From positions 1 through 64,000 of the forward strand of contig CAIOSI010000039.1 of NCBI GenBank assembly GCA_903860975.1: DNA of 64,000 nucleotides. Direction: 5' to 3'. The position numbers and the translations under genes are program-made. Source of the stretch: an uncultured Alphaproteobacteria bacterium. Lineage in GTDB: Bacteria; Pseudomonadota; Alphaproteobacteria; Caulobacterales; Caulobacteraceae. Numbering within the stretch: position 1 is the first letter of the stretch; every line of letters begins with the position of its first letter. Positions 15,318 to 24,869 of the stretch are shown piece after piece. The notes beneath the pieces were generated by a model that did not search any database, had not been told where the DNA came from, and worked only from the letters and a program-made list of their open reading frames with translations.

Positions 15318-16541
15318 TCAGATCGAATAGGCCCGTTCGCCGTGGTGAGAGACGTCGAGGCCGTCGTCGATCTCCAAGGCGCTTGCGCGCAGGCCGACCA
15401 GCCGCCTCACGGCCCATAGGATCACGATACTCGCCAGCGCCGACCAGGCGATTACGGCTGCGGTCGCCATCAGCTGGGTAACGAACTGGTCGCCCACGTT
15501 CATCCCCTTCGCATAGCCGACCCCACCGATCAGCGGACTGGCCAGCACCGCCACCAGCAAGCTGCCCAGGATACCGCCCACACCATGGACTGCGAACACA
15601 TCCAGGGAATCGTCGATTTTCAGCCGGTTCTTAACCAAGCCGACCGCTGTGAAGCACACGACGCTTCCCGCCGCGCCCAGGATCAATCCGCCCAGTGGGC
15701 CCACATAGCCGGAGGCCGGGGTGATCGTCGCCAGACCCGCGACCACGCCAGTTACGATGCCGACCATACTCGCCCGGCCGAACCTGAGCCGCTCCAGCAG
15801 GGCCCATACCAGTCCTGCCGTGGCGGCAGAAACGTGGGTGACAAGCAGCGCCATCGCCGCATCTGCGTTCGCCGCAAGGGCGCTCCCGCCATTGAAACCG
15901 TACCAACCAACCCAAAGCATGCCGGCGCCGATCATGGTCATACCTGGATTGTGTGGCGGGTGGAGTTCGCGTGGGAAGCCGTCGCGAGGGCCGGTCATCA
16001 CGGCCGCAACCACAGCCGATATACCTGCGGTCGCGTGCACGACCAGGCCGCCGGCGAAGTCCATCACGTGCCGCTGGGCCAGCCAGCCGCCGCCCCAGAC
16101 CCAGTGCGCCACCGGCGCATAGACCAACAGTAGCCAAGCACCGCTGAACGCCAGGACCGCAGCAAACTTGATCCGCTCGACGTAGGCACCCACGATGAGC
16201 GCCGGCGTGATCACAGCAAAGGCCCCTTGGAACATGAAATAGGCCGCCTCTGGTATCGTCCCCAACCGGGCGTTGCGTCCAACTGACAGCAGAAAGATTT
16301 TGCCGAGTCCGCCGATCACCGCGCCAGTCCCGTCGAAGGCAAGGCTGTAGCCGATGGCCAGCCAAAGGACGGACATCAGGCAGGCAATGGCGACGCAATG
16401 CATCATGACCGAAAGCGTGTTCTTCACGCGCACAAGTCCGGCGTAGAATAGCGCAAGACCCGGCAGGGTCATGAACAGGACCAGGGCTGTGGCCGTCAAA
16501 ATCCAGGCGGTATCGCCGCTATCGGCAGGCGTCACGCCCAT
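15318..16541 (-). CDS. Ammonium transporter (Amt/MEP/Rh family), lone copy
   Basis: A 407-residue, 11-helix ammonium channel. Family marks: GDTAWILTATALVLFMT start, FYAGLVRVKN, the periplasmic and pore region VAHWVWGGGWLA, first pore His in FAGGLVVHATAG and second pore His in AVHGVGGILG. It lacks the long Ala/Pro N-terminal extension of the second Amt at 47.7 kb and is not beside a P-II gene, so it may be controlled differently. I chose the ATG at 16541 because AGGAAG lies 8 nt upstream; the alternative GTG at 16556 has none. Two palindromes lie just upstream. Confidence 0.9.
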   Translation of the reverse strand: MGVTPADSGDTAWILTATALVLFMTLPGLALFYAGLVRVKNTLSVMMHCVAIACLMSVLWLAIGYSLAFDGTGAVIGGLGKIFLLSVGRNARLGTIPEAAYFMFQGAFAVITPALIVGAYVERIKFAAVLAFSGAWLLLVYAPVAHWVWGGGWLAQRHVMDFAGGLVVHATAGISAVVAAVMTGPRDGFPRELHPPHNPGMTMIGAGMLWVGWYGFNGGSALAANADAAMALLVTHVSAATAGLVWALLERLRFGRASMVGIVTGVVAGLATITPASGYVGPLGGLILGAAGSVVCFTAVGLVKNRLKIDDSLDVFAVHGVGGILGSLLVAVLASPLIGGVGYAKGMNVGDQFVTQLMATAAVIAWSALASIVILWAVRRLVGLRASALEIDDGLDVSHHGERAYSI

Positions 16542-16569
16542 CAGTCTTCCTCGCACTCATAGAACCGTT

Positions 16570-16605
16570 CGCCGAGCTCGGCGATCGCCTGCCTAACCGT
16601 TAGGC
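16570..16605. promoter_or_regulatory. Two adjacent palindromes upstream of the lone amt gene
   Basis: CGCCGAGCTCGGCG (16570-16583) is a perfect 14-bp palindrome and GCCTAAC-C-GTTAGGC (16591-16605) has perfect 7-bp arms. They lie 29-64 bp before the amt start and could be operators or a leader hairpin pair. No match to NtrC or sigma-54 sites was seen. Confidence 0.4.
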
Positions 16606-17017
16606 TCCGGTTGTTCAAGATTTGGGCGAAAGACGGGGCTTTCGGGCTTCGATCCTTGCCGTGACCTATCGACGGCGTCGGATTGCATGGGCTTGGGGCA
16701 ACGGCAAAGGACGTGCGTTATTCGAGAGATGGCGAACTGTCGCTTCGCCAGCCCGTCACAGGACCTGCGATCCTTCAGACGTACGTTGGCCTGACGAGCC
16801 GAAAGCCCAGCAGTGGCCACAAGAGATCGGCGATGGTCCTTCTCTGTCCGCGGGTTTGTTGGGCGCAAGTCGAGACGGCTATGGCGGCGTTGAACAAAAC
16901 TTTTCCTGAACTGACACCCGAGAAACGCGCGCTCCGCGTGGAATAGGGTGAGGCCAGCCTTACCCCGGAAACGGCTCAGCGGAGGAACCTTGGGGCGAAA
17001 AGCCCAGCTAAAAATTT
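16606..17017. other. Intergenic region, no gene seen
   Basis: About 410 bp between the amt upstream palindromes and tRNA-Cys. Several short open frames exist on both strands but all lack ribosome sites and have Arg/Pro/Ser-rich composition typical of non-coding GC-rich DNA. Confidence 0.4.
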
Positions 17018-17091
17018 TGGAGGCCTGACCCGGAATCGAACCGGGGTGCACGGATTTGCAGTCCGCTGCGTAACCACTCCGCCATCAGGCC
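17018..17091 (-). tRNA. tRNA-Cys (GCA)
   Basis: 74 nt on the minus strand: acceptor GGCCTGA / TCAGGCC, anticodon loop CTGCAAA with anticodon GCA, T-arm GGTTCGATTCC, discriminator T and encoded CCA at 17018-17020. Confidence 0.97.
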
Positions 17092-17277
17092 GCCTCGAGC
17101 CCTGTTGGGCTCGATCACTTTTAGACCAATCAACGACGGCTGACTGTGATCGTCATTCGCCGGAAGGCCGGGATGGCTATCAGAAGGTACGGACGGGAGC
17201 AACGGGTGCGATTGCGTTGAGGTGCGGCGCAGACCTATAAGCCGAGACAGATTTCCCGCCCGTGCAAGGACTCTTGA

Positions 17278-17850
17278 ATGGCCGACTTCGCCGCCGCCCG
17301 GCTGAATATGGTGGAAAGCCAGGTGCGTCCCGCCGACGTGACCGACGTGCGTTTGCACGACGCCATGCGCGTCCTTCCCCGCGAAAGCTTCCTGCCGTCC
17401 AGCAAGGCTTATTTGGCCTACGCCGACATTGAGGCGGAATACGCACCAGGGCGCAGCCTTTTGAAGCCACGCGACATCGCCAAGATGTTGCAAGCGGTGC
17501 GCCCGATGCCTGGCGAACGCGCGCTGGCGATTGCCGCGCCCTATGCAGCCGCGGTGCTCGAGCGCCTTGGACTTGCAGTGACGCGATTGGAAGAGGGCGA
17601 TCTTTCGCAGCTCCCCGTCGGTGAATTCGACGTCATCGTCTGCGAGGGCGCGGTCGGACGTGCGCCGTCGAGCTGGTCGGCAGCGCTTGCCGTGCGCGGC
17701 CGTCTGGGCGTGGTCGAGCGTGATGGCCCGGTGGGAAAGGCTTGCATCTATCTTCGCGCCGAAGATGGCGTGGGCCGCAGGGAAGCGTTTGACGCAACGC
17801 CACCGATTATGGCGGGCTTCGCGACAGAGCAGGGATTCGCCTTCGAATAG
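17278..17850 (+). CDS. PCMT-like protein (protein-L-isoaspartate methyltransferase family), divergent SAM motif
   Basis: A 190-residue protein aligned by eye with protein-L-isoaspartate O-methyltransferases: the N-terminus MVESQVRPADVTDVRLHDAM and VLPRESFLPSS is typical, and EFDVIVCEGAVGRAP matches the post-motif strand. The SAM-binding glycine-rich loop (usually EIGTGSGY) reads ALAIAAPYAAAVL, with no glycines, so catalysis is doubtful. Normal length is about 210. It sits 137 bp upstream of tolC on the same strand, an arrangement I recall from Caulobacter genomes, and may have a structural or regulatory role tied to the envelope. Confidence 0.75.
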   Translation: MADFAAARLNMVESQVRPADVTDVRLHDAMRVLPRESFLPSSKAYLAYADIEAEYAPGRSLLKPRDIAKMLQAVRPMPGERALAIAAPYAAAVLERLGLAVTRLEEGDLSQLPVGEFDVIVCEGAVGRAPSSWSAALAVRGRLGVVERDGPVGKACIYLRAEDGVGRREAFDATPPIMAGFATEQGFAFE

Positions 17851-17950
17851 TCGTCGATCCTCTCGACAGCGCGTTTGGATGCACCGTCGGGCATGAAAAA
17901 AAAACTTAAGGTGACGCGGGCCCAGTGTCGGCTACAAAAGTCCGCATAAC

Positions 17951-17963
17951 GAGAACAGTTCTC
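17951..17963. promoter_or_regulatory. Short perfect palindrome before tolC
   Basis: GAGAAC-A-GTTCTC, 6-bp arms around one base, ends 24 bp before the tolC ATG. It could be a repressor site in the leader. The spacing does not fit the alphaproteobacterial LexA box (GTTC-N7-GTTC). Confidence 0.35.
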
Positions 17964-17987
17964 TGTCGCCTTTATCGGGGTTTAGGA

Positions 17988-19544
17988 ATGTCGAAGAGCC
18001 TTCGCGGACGATTATTGACCGCGATTTGCTGCGTTGGCGTGGCCGGAGCTTTTGCAGCGCCTGCTGTTGCAGAGACCCTCGCAGAGGCCATCGCGCTCGC
18101 CTATGACACCAATCCCAATTTACAGGCGCAGCGCTCGACGCAACGTGTGCTTGACGAGACCTACGTGCAGGCTCGCTCAGGGTTTCGACCACAACTGAGT
18201 TTCAGTAGTGACGAGAGCTTCCTGGAGACACGGACGCCGCGTGGCGCGGCTGGATTTATCGACACGACAGGCAGCGGAATTCCCAATGCGTTGGGCAGTG
18301 GAATTCTTCGGACCAACTCTGCCTTCGCCGGCTTCAGTCTTTCGCAGCCGATCTGGACCGGTGGGCGCGCAGTCGCCGCGGTCTCCGCTGCAGAGGCTGA
18401 TATTCTGTCTGGGCGCGAAAACCTGCGTCGTGTCGAATCGCAGGTCTTGCTGAGTGTCATCCAAGCTTACCTCGACGTTCGCCGAGATCAGGAAGGCGTA
18501 CGGATCCGGGAGCAAAACCTCAGGGTGCTGCAGGAGCAGCTTAAGGAAACCAAGGCTCGATTTGACGTGGGTGAGCTCACCCGGACTGACGTGGCGCAGT
18601 CGGAATCTCGTGGTGCTGCCGCGCGCGCCCTGCTGTCCAGCGCCGTGGCTCAACTTGCAATCAGTCGCGCCAGTTATACCGCCGTTGTGGGCCGCAACCC
18701 TGGTGAACTGCAGCCGGCCCCGTCATTGGCCTATCTATTGCCAGCCAACGCTGATGACGCCTTCGGTGTCGCAGAAACGTTCAGTCCAGTCTTGCGCGGT
18801 CAAATGTACGCTGAAGAGGCGAGCCGCGCGCGCGTGTCGGCTGCGCGAGCGGAGCGAATGCCCAGCCTTTCATTGCGCGCTCAATATGGCCTGACCGGAC
18901 TGGCGAACCCTTTCGATAGTAGTCACTTCACCCGTGAACTCACCGGGGAGGCGGTCGTGACGGTGCCGCTCTTTACCGGCGGTCTAACGACGTCGCGCAT
19001 TCGCCAACAAGTTGAACGCAACAATACGGACCGCATCAATATCGAGACCCAGCGACGGGCCGTCCTGCAGACGCTAACCCAAGCCTGGAACCAGCTGGTC
19101 GCTGCCCGCTCCAATATCGCTTCAACGGAAGAAGCTGTTCGCGCCGCTGAAATCGCTGCTGAGGGCACGCGGCAAGAACAACGTGTGGGTCTTCGGACCA
19201 CAATCGACACGTTGAATGCAGAACAGGAGCTGAGCAACAATCAGCTGAGCGCGACGGGCGCCCGACACGATGAATATCTGGCCGCAGCCACCGTACTTTC
19301 GGCGATGGGGCGGCTGGAAGGCAAGAACCTGATCCCCACTATCAGTCCGTATGATCCGACGCGGAATTTCAGGAAGCTGCGATTTGCGTTGGGCTATGTG
19401 CCTTGGGAAGAACCAATCGCGGCGATCGATCGGGTCTTGTCTGTGCCACCGATTGGTTCAACGACGCAGAGCCCGTCAGAGGCTAAAATCGCACCCCGCT
19501 TGCAACCGCCGTCTATGGCGCGTGTTGACGCGCCCAAGACGTAG
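17988..19544 (+). CDS. tolC: TolC family outer-membrane efflux/secretion channel
   Basis: A 518-residue outer-membrane factor. The signal peptide (LLTAICCVGVAGAFAAPAVA) ends near residue 29, followed directly by ETLAEAIALAYDTNPNLQAQ, the usual first helix. Two homologous repeats are visible: SLSQPIWTGGRAVAAVSAAE and VTVPLFTGGLTTSRIRQQVE. The trimer bridges outer membrane and periplasm for type I secretion or RND efflux; in Caulobacter the equivalent proteins serve S-layer secretion and drug export. The ATG at 17988 follows TTTAGGA; upstream in-frame codons do not extend a signal peptide. It stands between the PCMT-like gene and popZ. Confidence 0.92.
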   Translation: MSKSLRGRLLTAICCVGVAGAFAAPAVAETLAEAIALAYDTNPNLQAQRSTQRVLDETYVQARSGFRPQLSFSSDESFLETRTPRGAAGFIDTTGSGIPNALGSGILRTNSAFAGFSLSQPIWTGGRAVAAVSAAEADILSGRENLRRVESQVLLSVIQAYLDVRRDQEGVRIREQNLRVLQEQLKETKARFDVGELTRTDVAQSESRGAAARALLSSAVAQLAISRASYTAVVGRNPGELQPAPSLAYLLPANADDAFGVAETFSPVLRGQMYAEEASRARVSAARAERMPSLSLRAQYGLTGLANPFDSSHFTRELTGEAVVTVPLFTGGLTTSRIRQQVERNNTDRINIETQRRAVLQTLTQAWNQLVAARSNIASTEEAVRAAEIAAEGTRQEQRVGLRTTIDTLNAEQELSNNQLSATGARHDEYLAAATVLSAMGRLEGKNLIPTISPYDPTRNFRKLRFALGYVPWEEPIAAIDRVLSVPPIGSTTQSPSEAKIAPRLQPPSMARVDAPKT

Positions 19545-19627
19545 CCGCGCGAAGCGGCTCCCCTTATTCTAAAAATGGTCTAGGCTAGCGCCGACGGACT
19601 CAAATTTCCCTTGGCGGCAAGGCCCAT

Positions 19628-20173
19628 ATGTCTGAACAGACTTCCCAAGAACCGACGATGGAGGAAATTCTCGCCTCCATCCGCCGAATCATTTCCGAGG
19701 ACGAAACCCCAGCCGCGGCGGAGGCAGAAGCTGCCCCGGCGCAAGAGCCCGCGCCGGTCGCCGCTGCGCCGGAACCTGAACCTGAGCCGGTTGTCGCCCC
19801 ACAACCCTCCGTGGCCGCAGCCCCGGAACCGGAGCCCGTGATCGAGGAAGAGGCCTTGGAGTTGACCGAGAAGGTGGAGACACACGGCGACCTCGAGGTG
19901 ATTCCTACGCCTCGACCGGAACCCGTCCTGGCTCCGGCTCCGGCGCCGATTGAGGGCCTGGTCAGTGAACACGTCGCCACGGCCGCAGCCTCAGCCTTTG
20001 GGCAACTCTCGGCGTCGATCGCGATGCCCCACGGCGAGCGGACGCTTGAAGATGTCGTGCGCGAGCTCCTGCGCCCGCTGCTTCAGCATTGGCTAGACGA
20101 AAATCTGCCGGCTATCGTGCGGCAGGCCGTCGAAACCGAAGTTGATCGCATCGCCCGCAGCCGAGTACGCTAG
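19628..20173 (+). CDS. popZ: Polar organizing protein PopZ (DUF2497)
   Basis: A 181-residue protein with the PopZ layout: conserved N-terminal helix PTMEEILASIRRIISED (residues 9-25), a Pro/Ala/Glu-rich disordered linker (about 30-110) and a conserved C-terminal oligomerization region, LEDVVRELLRPLLQHWLDEN and a helix ending RIARSR. PopZ forms a polar microdomain that tethers ParB-parS and recruits cell-cycle kinases in Caulobacter. The tolC-popZ-valS order is the one known there. It lies 84 bp after tolC, and its linker is of ordinary length. Confidence 0.93.
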   Translation: MSEQTSQEPTMEEILASIRRIISEDETPAAAEAEAAPAQEPAPVAAAPEPEPEPVVAPQPSVAAAPEPEPVIEEEALELTEKVETHGDLEVIPTPRPEPVLAPAPAPIEGLVSEHVATAAASAFGQLSASIAMPHGERTLEDVVRELLRPLLQHWLDENLPAIVRQAVETEVDRIARSRVR

Positions 20174-20269
20174 CCCTTCGATTTCCGCTCATTCGCCCAA
20201 GGCGCGTGAACCCATCTGGCGTTCGCGGACGGTACGGCCGGTCTAGGCTTTCCTTGAGCTCAGTTCGGG

Positions 20270-20287
20270 TCCCCGCTTTCGTGGGGA
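20270..20287. repeat. Small palindromic hairpin (REP-like) before valS
   Basis: TCCCCGC-TTTC-GTGGGGA forms a 7-bp stem (one G-T pair) and tetraloop. Palindromes of this form recur between genes in several alphaproteobacteria; here only one copy was noticed. It may instead end the popZ transcript. Confidence 0.4.
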
Positions 20288-20329
20288 TGAGCGGTTGTAT
20301 ATGCACCCTTGAAACCAGATCGCCCGCGA

Positions 20330-23011
20330 ATGCTTGAAAAGACCTTCGATCCGAAATCTGTTGAGCCGCGCCTCTACGCCGCTTGGGAGGCGTCGGGCGG
20401 ATTTGCGCCAACTGACGACCCGGCGGCTGAACCGTTTTCGATCGTTATTCCGCCACCAAACGTCACCGGCTCACTGCACATAGGTCATGCACTGAACAAC
20501 ACGCTGCAGGACGTGTTGATCCGCTTCGAACGGATGCGGGGTAAGGCTGCGCTTTGGTTGCCGGGAACCGATCACGCCGGCATCGCAACTCAAATGGTCG
20601 TTGAGCGCCAGCTGGCCGAAGCCGGTAACCAGAGCCGCCGCGACCTTGGCCGCGACGCCTTCGTCGAGAAGGTCTGGGAGTGGAAGGCTAAGTCTGGCGG
20701 AACGATCGTCAATCAGCTGAAGCGGTTGGGCGCGAGCTGCGACTGGAGCCGCGAGCGGTTCACTCTGGATGAAGGACTGTCCTCCGCCGTTCGCAAAGTC
20801 TTTGTCACCCTCTACAACGAAAAGCTCATTTATCGCGATAAGCGGTTAGTGAACTGGGACCCGCATTTCCAGACCGCGATCTCCGACCTTGAGGTTGAAC
20901 AGCGAGAGGTCGATGGCCATTTCTGGCACTTCGCCTATCCGCTGGAAGACGGCTCCGGCGAAATCATTGTGGCCACGACACGTCCGGAGACCATGCTTGG
21001 CGACACGGCCGTCGCCGTGCATCCCAAAGACGAGCGTTATAAGGAGCTGGTCGGCCGCGCCGTTCGCCTGCCGATCGTCAACCGACCCGTGCCGATCATC
21101 GCTGACGATTACGCCGACCCGGAAAAAGGATCGGGGGCCGTGAAAATCACCCCGGCCCACGACTTCAACGATTTCATGGTCGGCAAGCGCAACAATCTGC
21201 CGATGATCAACCTCTTCGACGACTTTGCACGCATCAACGAAAACGCCCCACCCGAGTACCTGGGCCTTGATCGGTTTGCCGCGCGCAAGAAAGTGGTCGA
21301 AGAATTCGAGCGCCTCGGCCTGCTACGCGGCGTCGAAAAGACCCGCCATATGGTGCCGCACGGCGACCGTTCCGGCGTTGTGGTGGAGCCTTATCTGACG
21401 GATCAGTGGTACGTAAACGCCGAGGTTCTTGCTCAGCCCGCCATCAAAGCGATTGAAAGCGGCGAGACGGTCTTTGTGCCCAAGGCCTGGGAGAAGACCT
21501 ATTTCGAATGGATGCGAAACATCCAGCCCTGGTGCATTTCGCGCCAGCTCTGGTGGGGTCACCGAATTCCGGCTTGGTTCGGACCGGGTGGAAAAATCTT
21601 CGTTGCAGAGACTGAGGCTGAGGCCAAGGCGCAGGCGCTGGCTCACTATGGCCGCGAAGAGACGTTGCGTCAGGACGAGGACGTTCTGGACACTTGGTTC
21701 TCCTCGGCGCTCTGGCCATTCTCGACCCTGGGCTGGCCAGACAAGACCAACGACCTCGCACGCTTCTATCCGACCCACACCTTGATTACAGGCTTCGACA
21801 TCATCTTCTTCTGGGTCGCCCGGATGATGATGCAGGGGCTGCATTTTATGGATGAGGTCCCCTTCAAGCGCATTTTCATCAATGCCCTGGTGCGCGACGC
21901 TGAAGGCAAGAAGATGTCAAAGTCCAAGGGCAATGTCATGGACCCCCTGGACTTGGTCGATGACTACGGAGCTGATGCGCTGCGCTTTACGCTGACCGCA
22001 ATGTCGGGGCAGGCAAGAGACATCAAACTCTCCCGCGAGCGCATCGAAGGTTATCGCAACTTCGGCACCAAGCTGTGGAACGCCACCCGCTTCACGCAGA
22101 TGAACGGCGCGGCACGAGCCGAAGGCTTCGATCCGGCCAAGGTCAAGCTACCGATAAACCGCTGGATCGTGGGAGAGACCACGCGAACCGCCAAGGCGGT
22201 CACGGCGGCCCTCGATTCCTGCGGCTTCGACGCGGCTGCTGATGGGCTTTACCGCTTCGTATGGCGTCAATATTGCGACTGGTATGTGGAACTGTCCAAG
22301 CCGGTGCTTGGCAAACCCGACGAGCCTTGCGCCGACGAGGCCGCCCGCGACGAGACCCGCGCCACCGCCGCTTGGGTGCTGGATGTCATCCTCAAGATGC
22401 TGCATCCGGTCATGCCGTTCCTCACCGAGGAACTCTGGGGACAGACCCAGGCGTTGGGTGCTCGGCGTGATCACCAGGGCTTCTTGATGACGGCACCCTG
22501 GCCGAAGCTGCCGGACAGCCTCATCGACCCTGCCGCAGACGCTACGATCAGTTTGATCGTCGAGACCATCGCAGAGGGCCGTTCAGTCCGGGCGGAGCTG
22601 AATGTTCCGAATTCCGCTCGCCCGGCCTTGTTGGTCGTTGAGGCAAGTGAGGCCCAGCGTGCCGTGCTAAGGGACGCCGCGCCTTTGATCATGCAGATGT
22701 TGCGCGTCGCCGAAGTTAAGATCGTTGAGGTTCCGCCGCCGGGTGCGATCCCTTATGTCGTCGAGGGTGCGACGCTCGCCTTACCGGTCGCCGACTTCAT
22801 CGACGTCGCGGCCGAACGCGCGCGGCTGGGCAAGGAGGTGGGCTCGCTCGCCTCCGATATCGACCGCACAGCCAAAAAACTCGCCAACGCCGACTTCGTC
22901 GCGCGTGCGCCGGAGGAGGTTGTTGAGGAGAACCGCGAACGGTTGGCGGACGCGCAAGCGGCCAAAGCCAAGCTGGAGGCCGCTTTGGCGCGCCTGGGTG
23001 CGGTGGTCTAA
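20330..23011 (+). CDS. valS: Valyl-tRNA synthetase
   Basis: An 893-residue class I aminoacyl-tRNA synthetase charging tRNA-Val. The HIGH signature is in [17 protein letters not shown] (about 41-57), the editing domain follows ([18 protein letters not shown], near 225), the KMSKS loop is [16 protein letters not shown] (about 526), then the anticodon-binding domain and a C-terminal coiled coil ([19 protein letters not shown]) typical of ValRS. Start set at the ATG at 20330, which begins the usual [10 protein letters not shown]; an in-frame TTG at 20309 is less likely. Full family length. Confidence 0.97.
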   Translation: MLEKTFDPKSVEPRLYAAWEASGGFAPTDDPAAEPFSIVIPPPNVTGSLHIGHALNNTLQDVLIRFERMRGKAALWLPGTDHAGIATQMVVERQLAEAGNQSRRDLGRDAFVEKVWEWKAKSGGTIVNQLKRLGASCDWSRERFTLDEGLSSAVRKVFVTLYNEKLIYRDKRLVNWDPHFQTAISDLEVEQREVDGHFWHFAYPLEDGSGEIIVATTRPETMLGDTAVAVHPKDERYKELVGRAVRLPIVNRPVPIIADDYADPEKGSGAVKITPAHDFNDFMVGKRNNLPMINLFDDFARINENAPPEYLGLDRFAARKKVVEEFERLGLLRGVEKTRHMVPHGDRSGVVVEPYLTDQWYVNAEVLAQPAIKAIESGETVFVPKAWEKTYFEWMRNIQPWCISRQLWWGHRIPAWFGPGGKIFVAETEAEAKAQALAHYGREETLRQDEDVLDTWFSSALWPFSTLGWPDKTNDLARFYPTHTLITGFDIIFFWVARMMMQGLHFMDEVPFKRIFINALVRDAEGKKMSKSKGNVMDPLDLVDDYGADALRFTLTAMSGQARDIKLSRERIEGYRNFGTKLWNATRFTQMNGAARAEGFDPAKVKLPINRWIVGETTRTAKAVTAALDSCGFDAAADGLYRFVWRQYCDWYVELSKPVLGKPDEPCADEAARDETRATAAWVLDVILKMLHPVMPFLTEELWGQTQALGARRDHQGFLMTAPWPKLPDSLIDPAADATISLIVETIAEGRSVRAELNVPNSARPALLVVEASEAQRAVLRDAAPLIMQMLRVAEVKIVEVPPPGAIPYVVEGATLALPVADFIDVAAERARLGKEVGSLASDIDRTAKKLANADFVARAPEEVVEENRERLADAQAAKAKLEAALARLGAVV

Positions 23012-23262
23012 CCTTTTTCCGCGCCGCGGAGATGGGAGCGCAGGCCAGGTCACGGCTGGAAGGCGCCTGAGAGGGGATTTGCCTTGCCTGGCAGAGGCGC
23101 CCGCCCAGGCCTAGCCAGGGCTGCGGGGAATTGGCGAAAGAGTCACGGCCTGAGGGCAGGATTTTCCCCGGCCCCGACCTGAGCCCGCGGACCCTGCGCC
23201 AGTTTCATTTGAAACCTGCGCGATCGTGGCCATTGTGGCCGGATCGGTGGGAGATTCTGTGC
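23012..23262. other. Gap between valS and the S10 peptidase
   Basis: About 250 bp. GGCGCC at both ends of a 40-nt GC-rich stretch (23061-23100) can fold, but there is no U-tract and no convincing gene. The frame of the peptidase is open upstream but non-coding in character. Confidence 0.35.
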
Positions 23263-24786
23263 ATGTCTAAGATATTTGCGGCGGCCACGGCCGCTGTGGC
23301 TTTGTTTTTTGGCCTGGCGGCTGAGGCTCCCGTGGCTTGGGCCGATGATGCGCCTGCAAAGGCTGGCGCAAACGGCTCAGAAGACAAGGACAAGATCGAT
23401 CTGCCGCCGTTTCCTGAGGCTGCCAGCGTCAAACAGGTGACGCATGTCGCAGGCAAGACTTTGAATTACACGGCGACGGTTGGCGCCCTGCCTGTGCGCG
23501 ACGAGAAGGGCAAGAAGATCGCCGAGGTGGTCGTCACCTCCTATGTCCTGGACGGGCCGCGTGACTCAAACCGGCCTGTGACTTTCGCTTTCAATGGCGG
23601 GCCAGGTGCTGCATCCGTCTACTTGAACCTTGGTGCGATCGGACCAAAGCGTGTTCAATTCGGTGCCCAGGGTGATGGCCCGTCAGATCCCGCAGTATTG
23701 GTCGACAACCCTGGAACCTGGATGGATTTCACCGACATGGTGTTCATCGACCCGGTAGGTACAGGGTTTTCCCGGTCCCTGGTCGACAAGGATGAGACCA
23801 AGAAGCGGTTCTATTCGATCAAGCCGGACATCGAATACCTATCGCGCATCGTCTACGACTGGTTGCTCAAGAACGGACGCATGGCGTCACCGAAATACGT
23901 CACAGGCGAAAGCTACGGTGGTTTTCGGGCGCCGAAGATTACCTATTTTCTGCAGACCCAGTTGGGCGTGGGCGTAAATGGCATTGTGATGGTGTCGCCT
24001 TATCTTGAGCCGATCATGGACCAGGCGCCTGACTTCTCGCCGATGAACTGGGTCACCACACTGCCGTCGATGGCCGCGGCGAACTACGAACGCCAAGGCA
24101 AGACGCTTTCCCCAGCCCTGATGAAGGATGTTGAAGACTATACCCGAGGCGAATTCACGACAGACCTATTGAAGGGACGCCGCGACGCCTCAGCTGTCGG
24201 CCGTCTGGTGGAAAAAGTGACCGCCTATACCGGCCTCAACCATGAATTCGTGGCCCGCTCCGGTGGTCGCATCGAAATCGGAGCTTTTCTGCGCGAACTC
24301 TATCGAGACACGGGCAGAATCGCGAGCGTCTACGACTCCAATGTGACGCAGGAAGACCCTTTCCCCTGGTCCCCTCACGACCGACGAAACGACCCGATCC
24401 TGGACGCGATCATTGCCCCGACCACCAGTGCCATGGTCGACTTCGACACTCGCGTCGTGGGCTGGAAGGTCGATGGCCGGTTCAACGCGTTGAGCTATGA
24501 CGTGGGAGGCAACTGGGAGAGGGGAGTCGAACTTACCGACGCCAGTTCCGATCTGCGCCAGGCCATCGCTGCCGACCCAAAGATGAAGGTGTTGATCGCC
24601 CACGGCTATGACGACCTGTCCTGTCCGTACTTCGTTTCGCGGCTGGTGATCGACCAGATCCCGATCTTAGGCGATCCGGGACGGGTGAAGCTTTCGATCT
24701 ATCCTGGGGGCCACATGTTCTACAGTCGTTCCGCTAGCGAGGCCGCGTTCCGAAACGACGTAATGCAGGTCTTCGGGGCGCACTGA
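23263..24786 (+). CDS. Secreted serine carboxypeptidase-like peptidase (family S10)
   Basis: A 507-residue exported alpha/beta-hydrolase peptidase removing C-terminal residues, probably in the periplasm. Signal peptide: AAATAAVALFFGLAAEAPVAWA. S10 marks: oxyanion segment TFAFNGGPGAASVYLNLGA, DPVGTGFSRS, nucleophile in VTGESYGGFRAPKI (Ser near 217), Asp in RFNALSYDVG (near 413) and His in YPGGHMFYSR (near 484). All three catalytic residues are present. Start taken at the ATG beginning the signal peptide; the frame extends upstream to 23131 without sense. The nearby S9 peptidase suggests peptide scavenging. Confidence 0.88.
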   Translation: MSKIFAAATAAVALFFGLAAEAPVAWADDAPAKAGANGSEDKDKIDLPPFPEAASVKQVTHVAGKTLNYTATVGALPVRDEKGKKIAEVVVTSYVLDGPRDSNRPVTFAFNGGPGAASVYLNLGAIGPKRVQFGAQGDGPSDPAVLVDNPGTWMDFTDMVFIDPVGTGFSRSLVDKDETKKRFYSIKPDIEYLSRIVYDWLLKNGRMASPKYVTGESYGGFRAPKITYFLQTQLGVGVNGIVMVSPYLEPIMDQAPDFSPMNWVTTLPSMAAANYERQGKTLSPALMKDVEDYTRGEFTTDLLKGRRDASAVGRLVEKVTAYTGLNHEFVARSGGRIEIGAFLRELYRDTGRIASVYDSNVTQEDPFPWSPHDRRNDPILDAIIAPTTSAMVDFDTRVVGWKVDGRFNALSYDVGGNWERGVELTDASSDLRQAIAADPKMKVLIAHGYDDLSCPYFVSRLVIDQIPILGDPGRVKLSIYPGGHMFYSRSASEAAFRNDVMQVFGAH

Positions 24787-24869
24787 TCTAGCGCCCGAGG
24801 CTGGGTTATGCTTGTTCACCTACAATCTTGCAGGCGAAAGAACCCTGCCGGAACTTAGGAGGAACGACG

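Noticed and set aside
17951-17963. LexA box before tolC
   Set aside because: GAGAAC-A-GTTCTC does not have the GTTC-N7-GTTC spacing known for alphaproteobacterial LexA.
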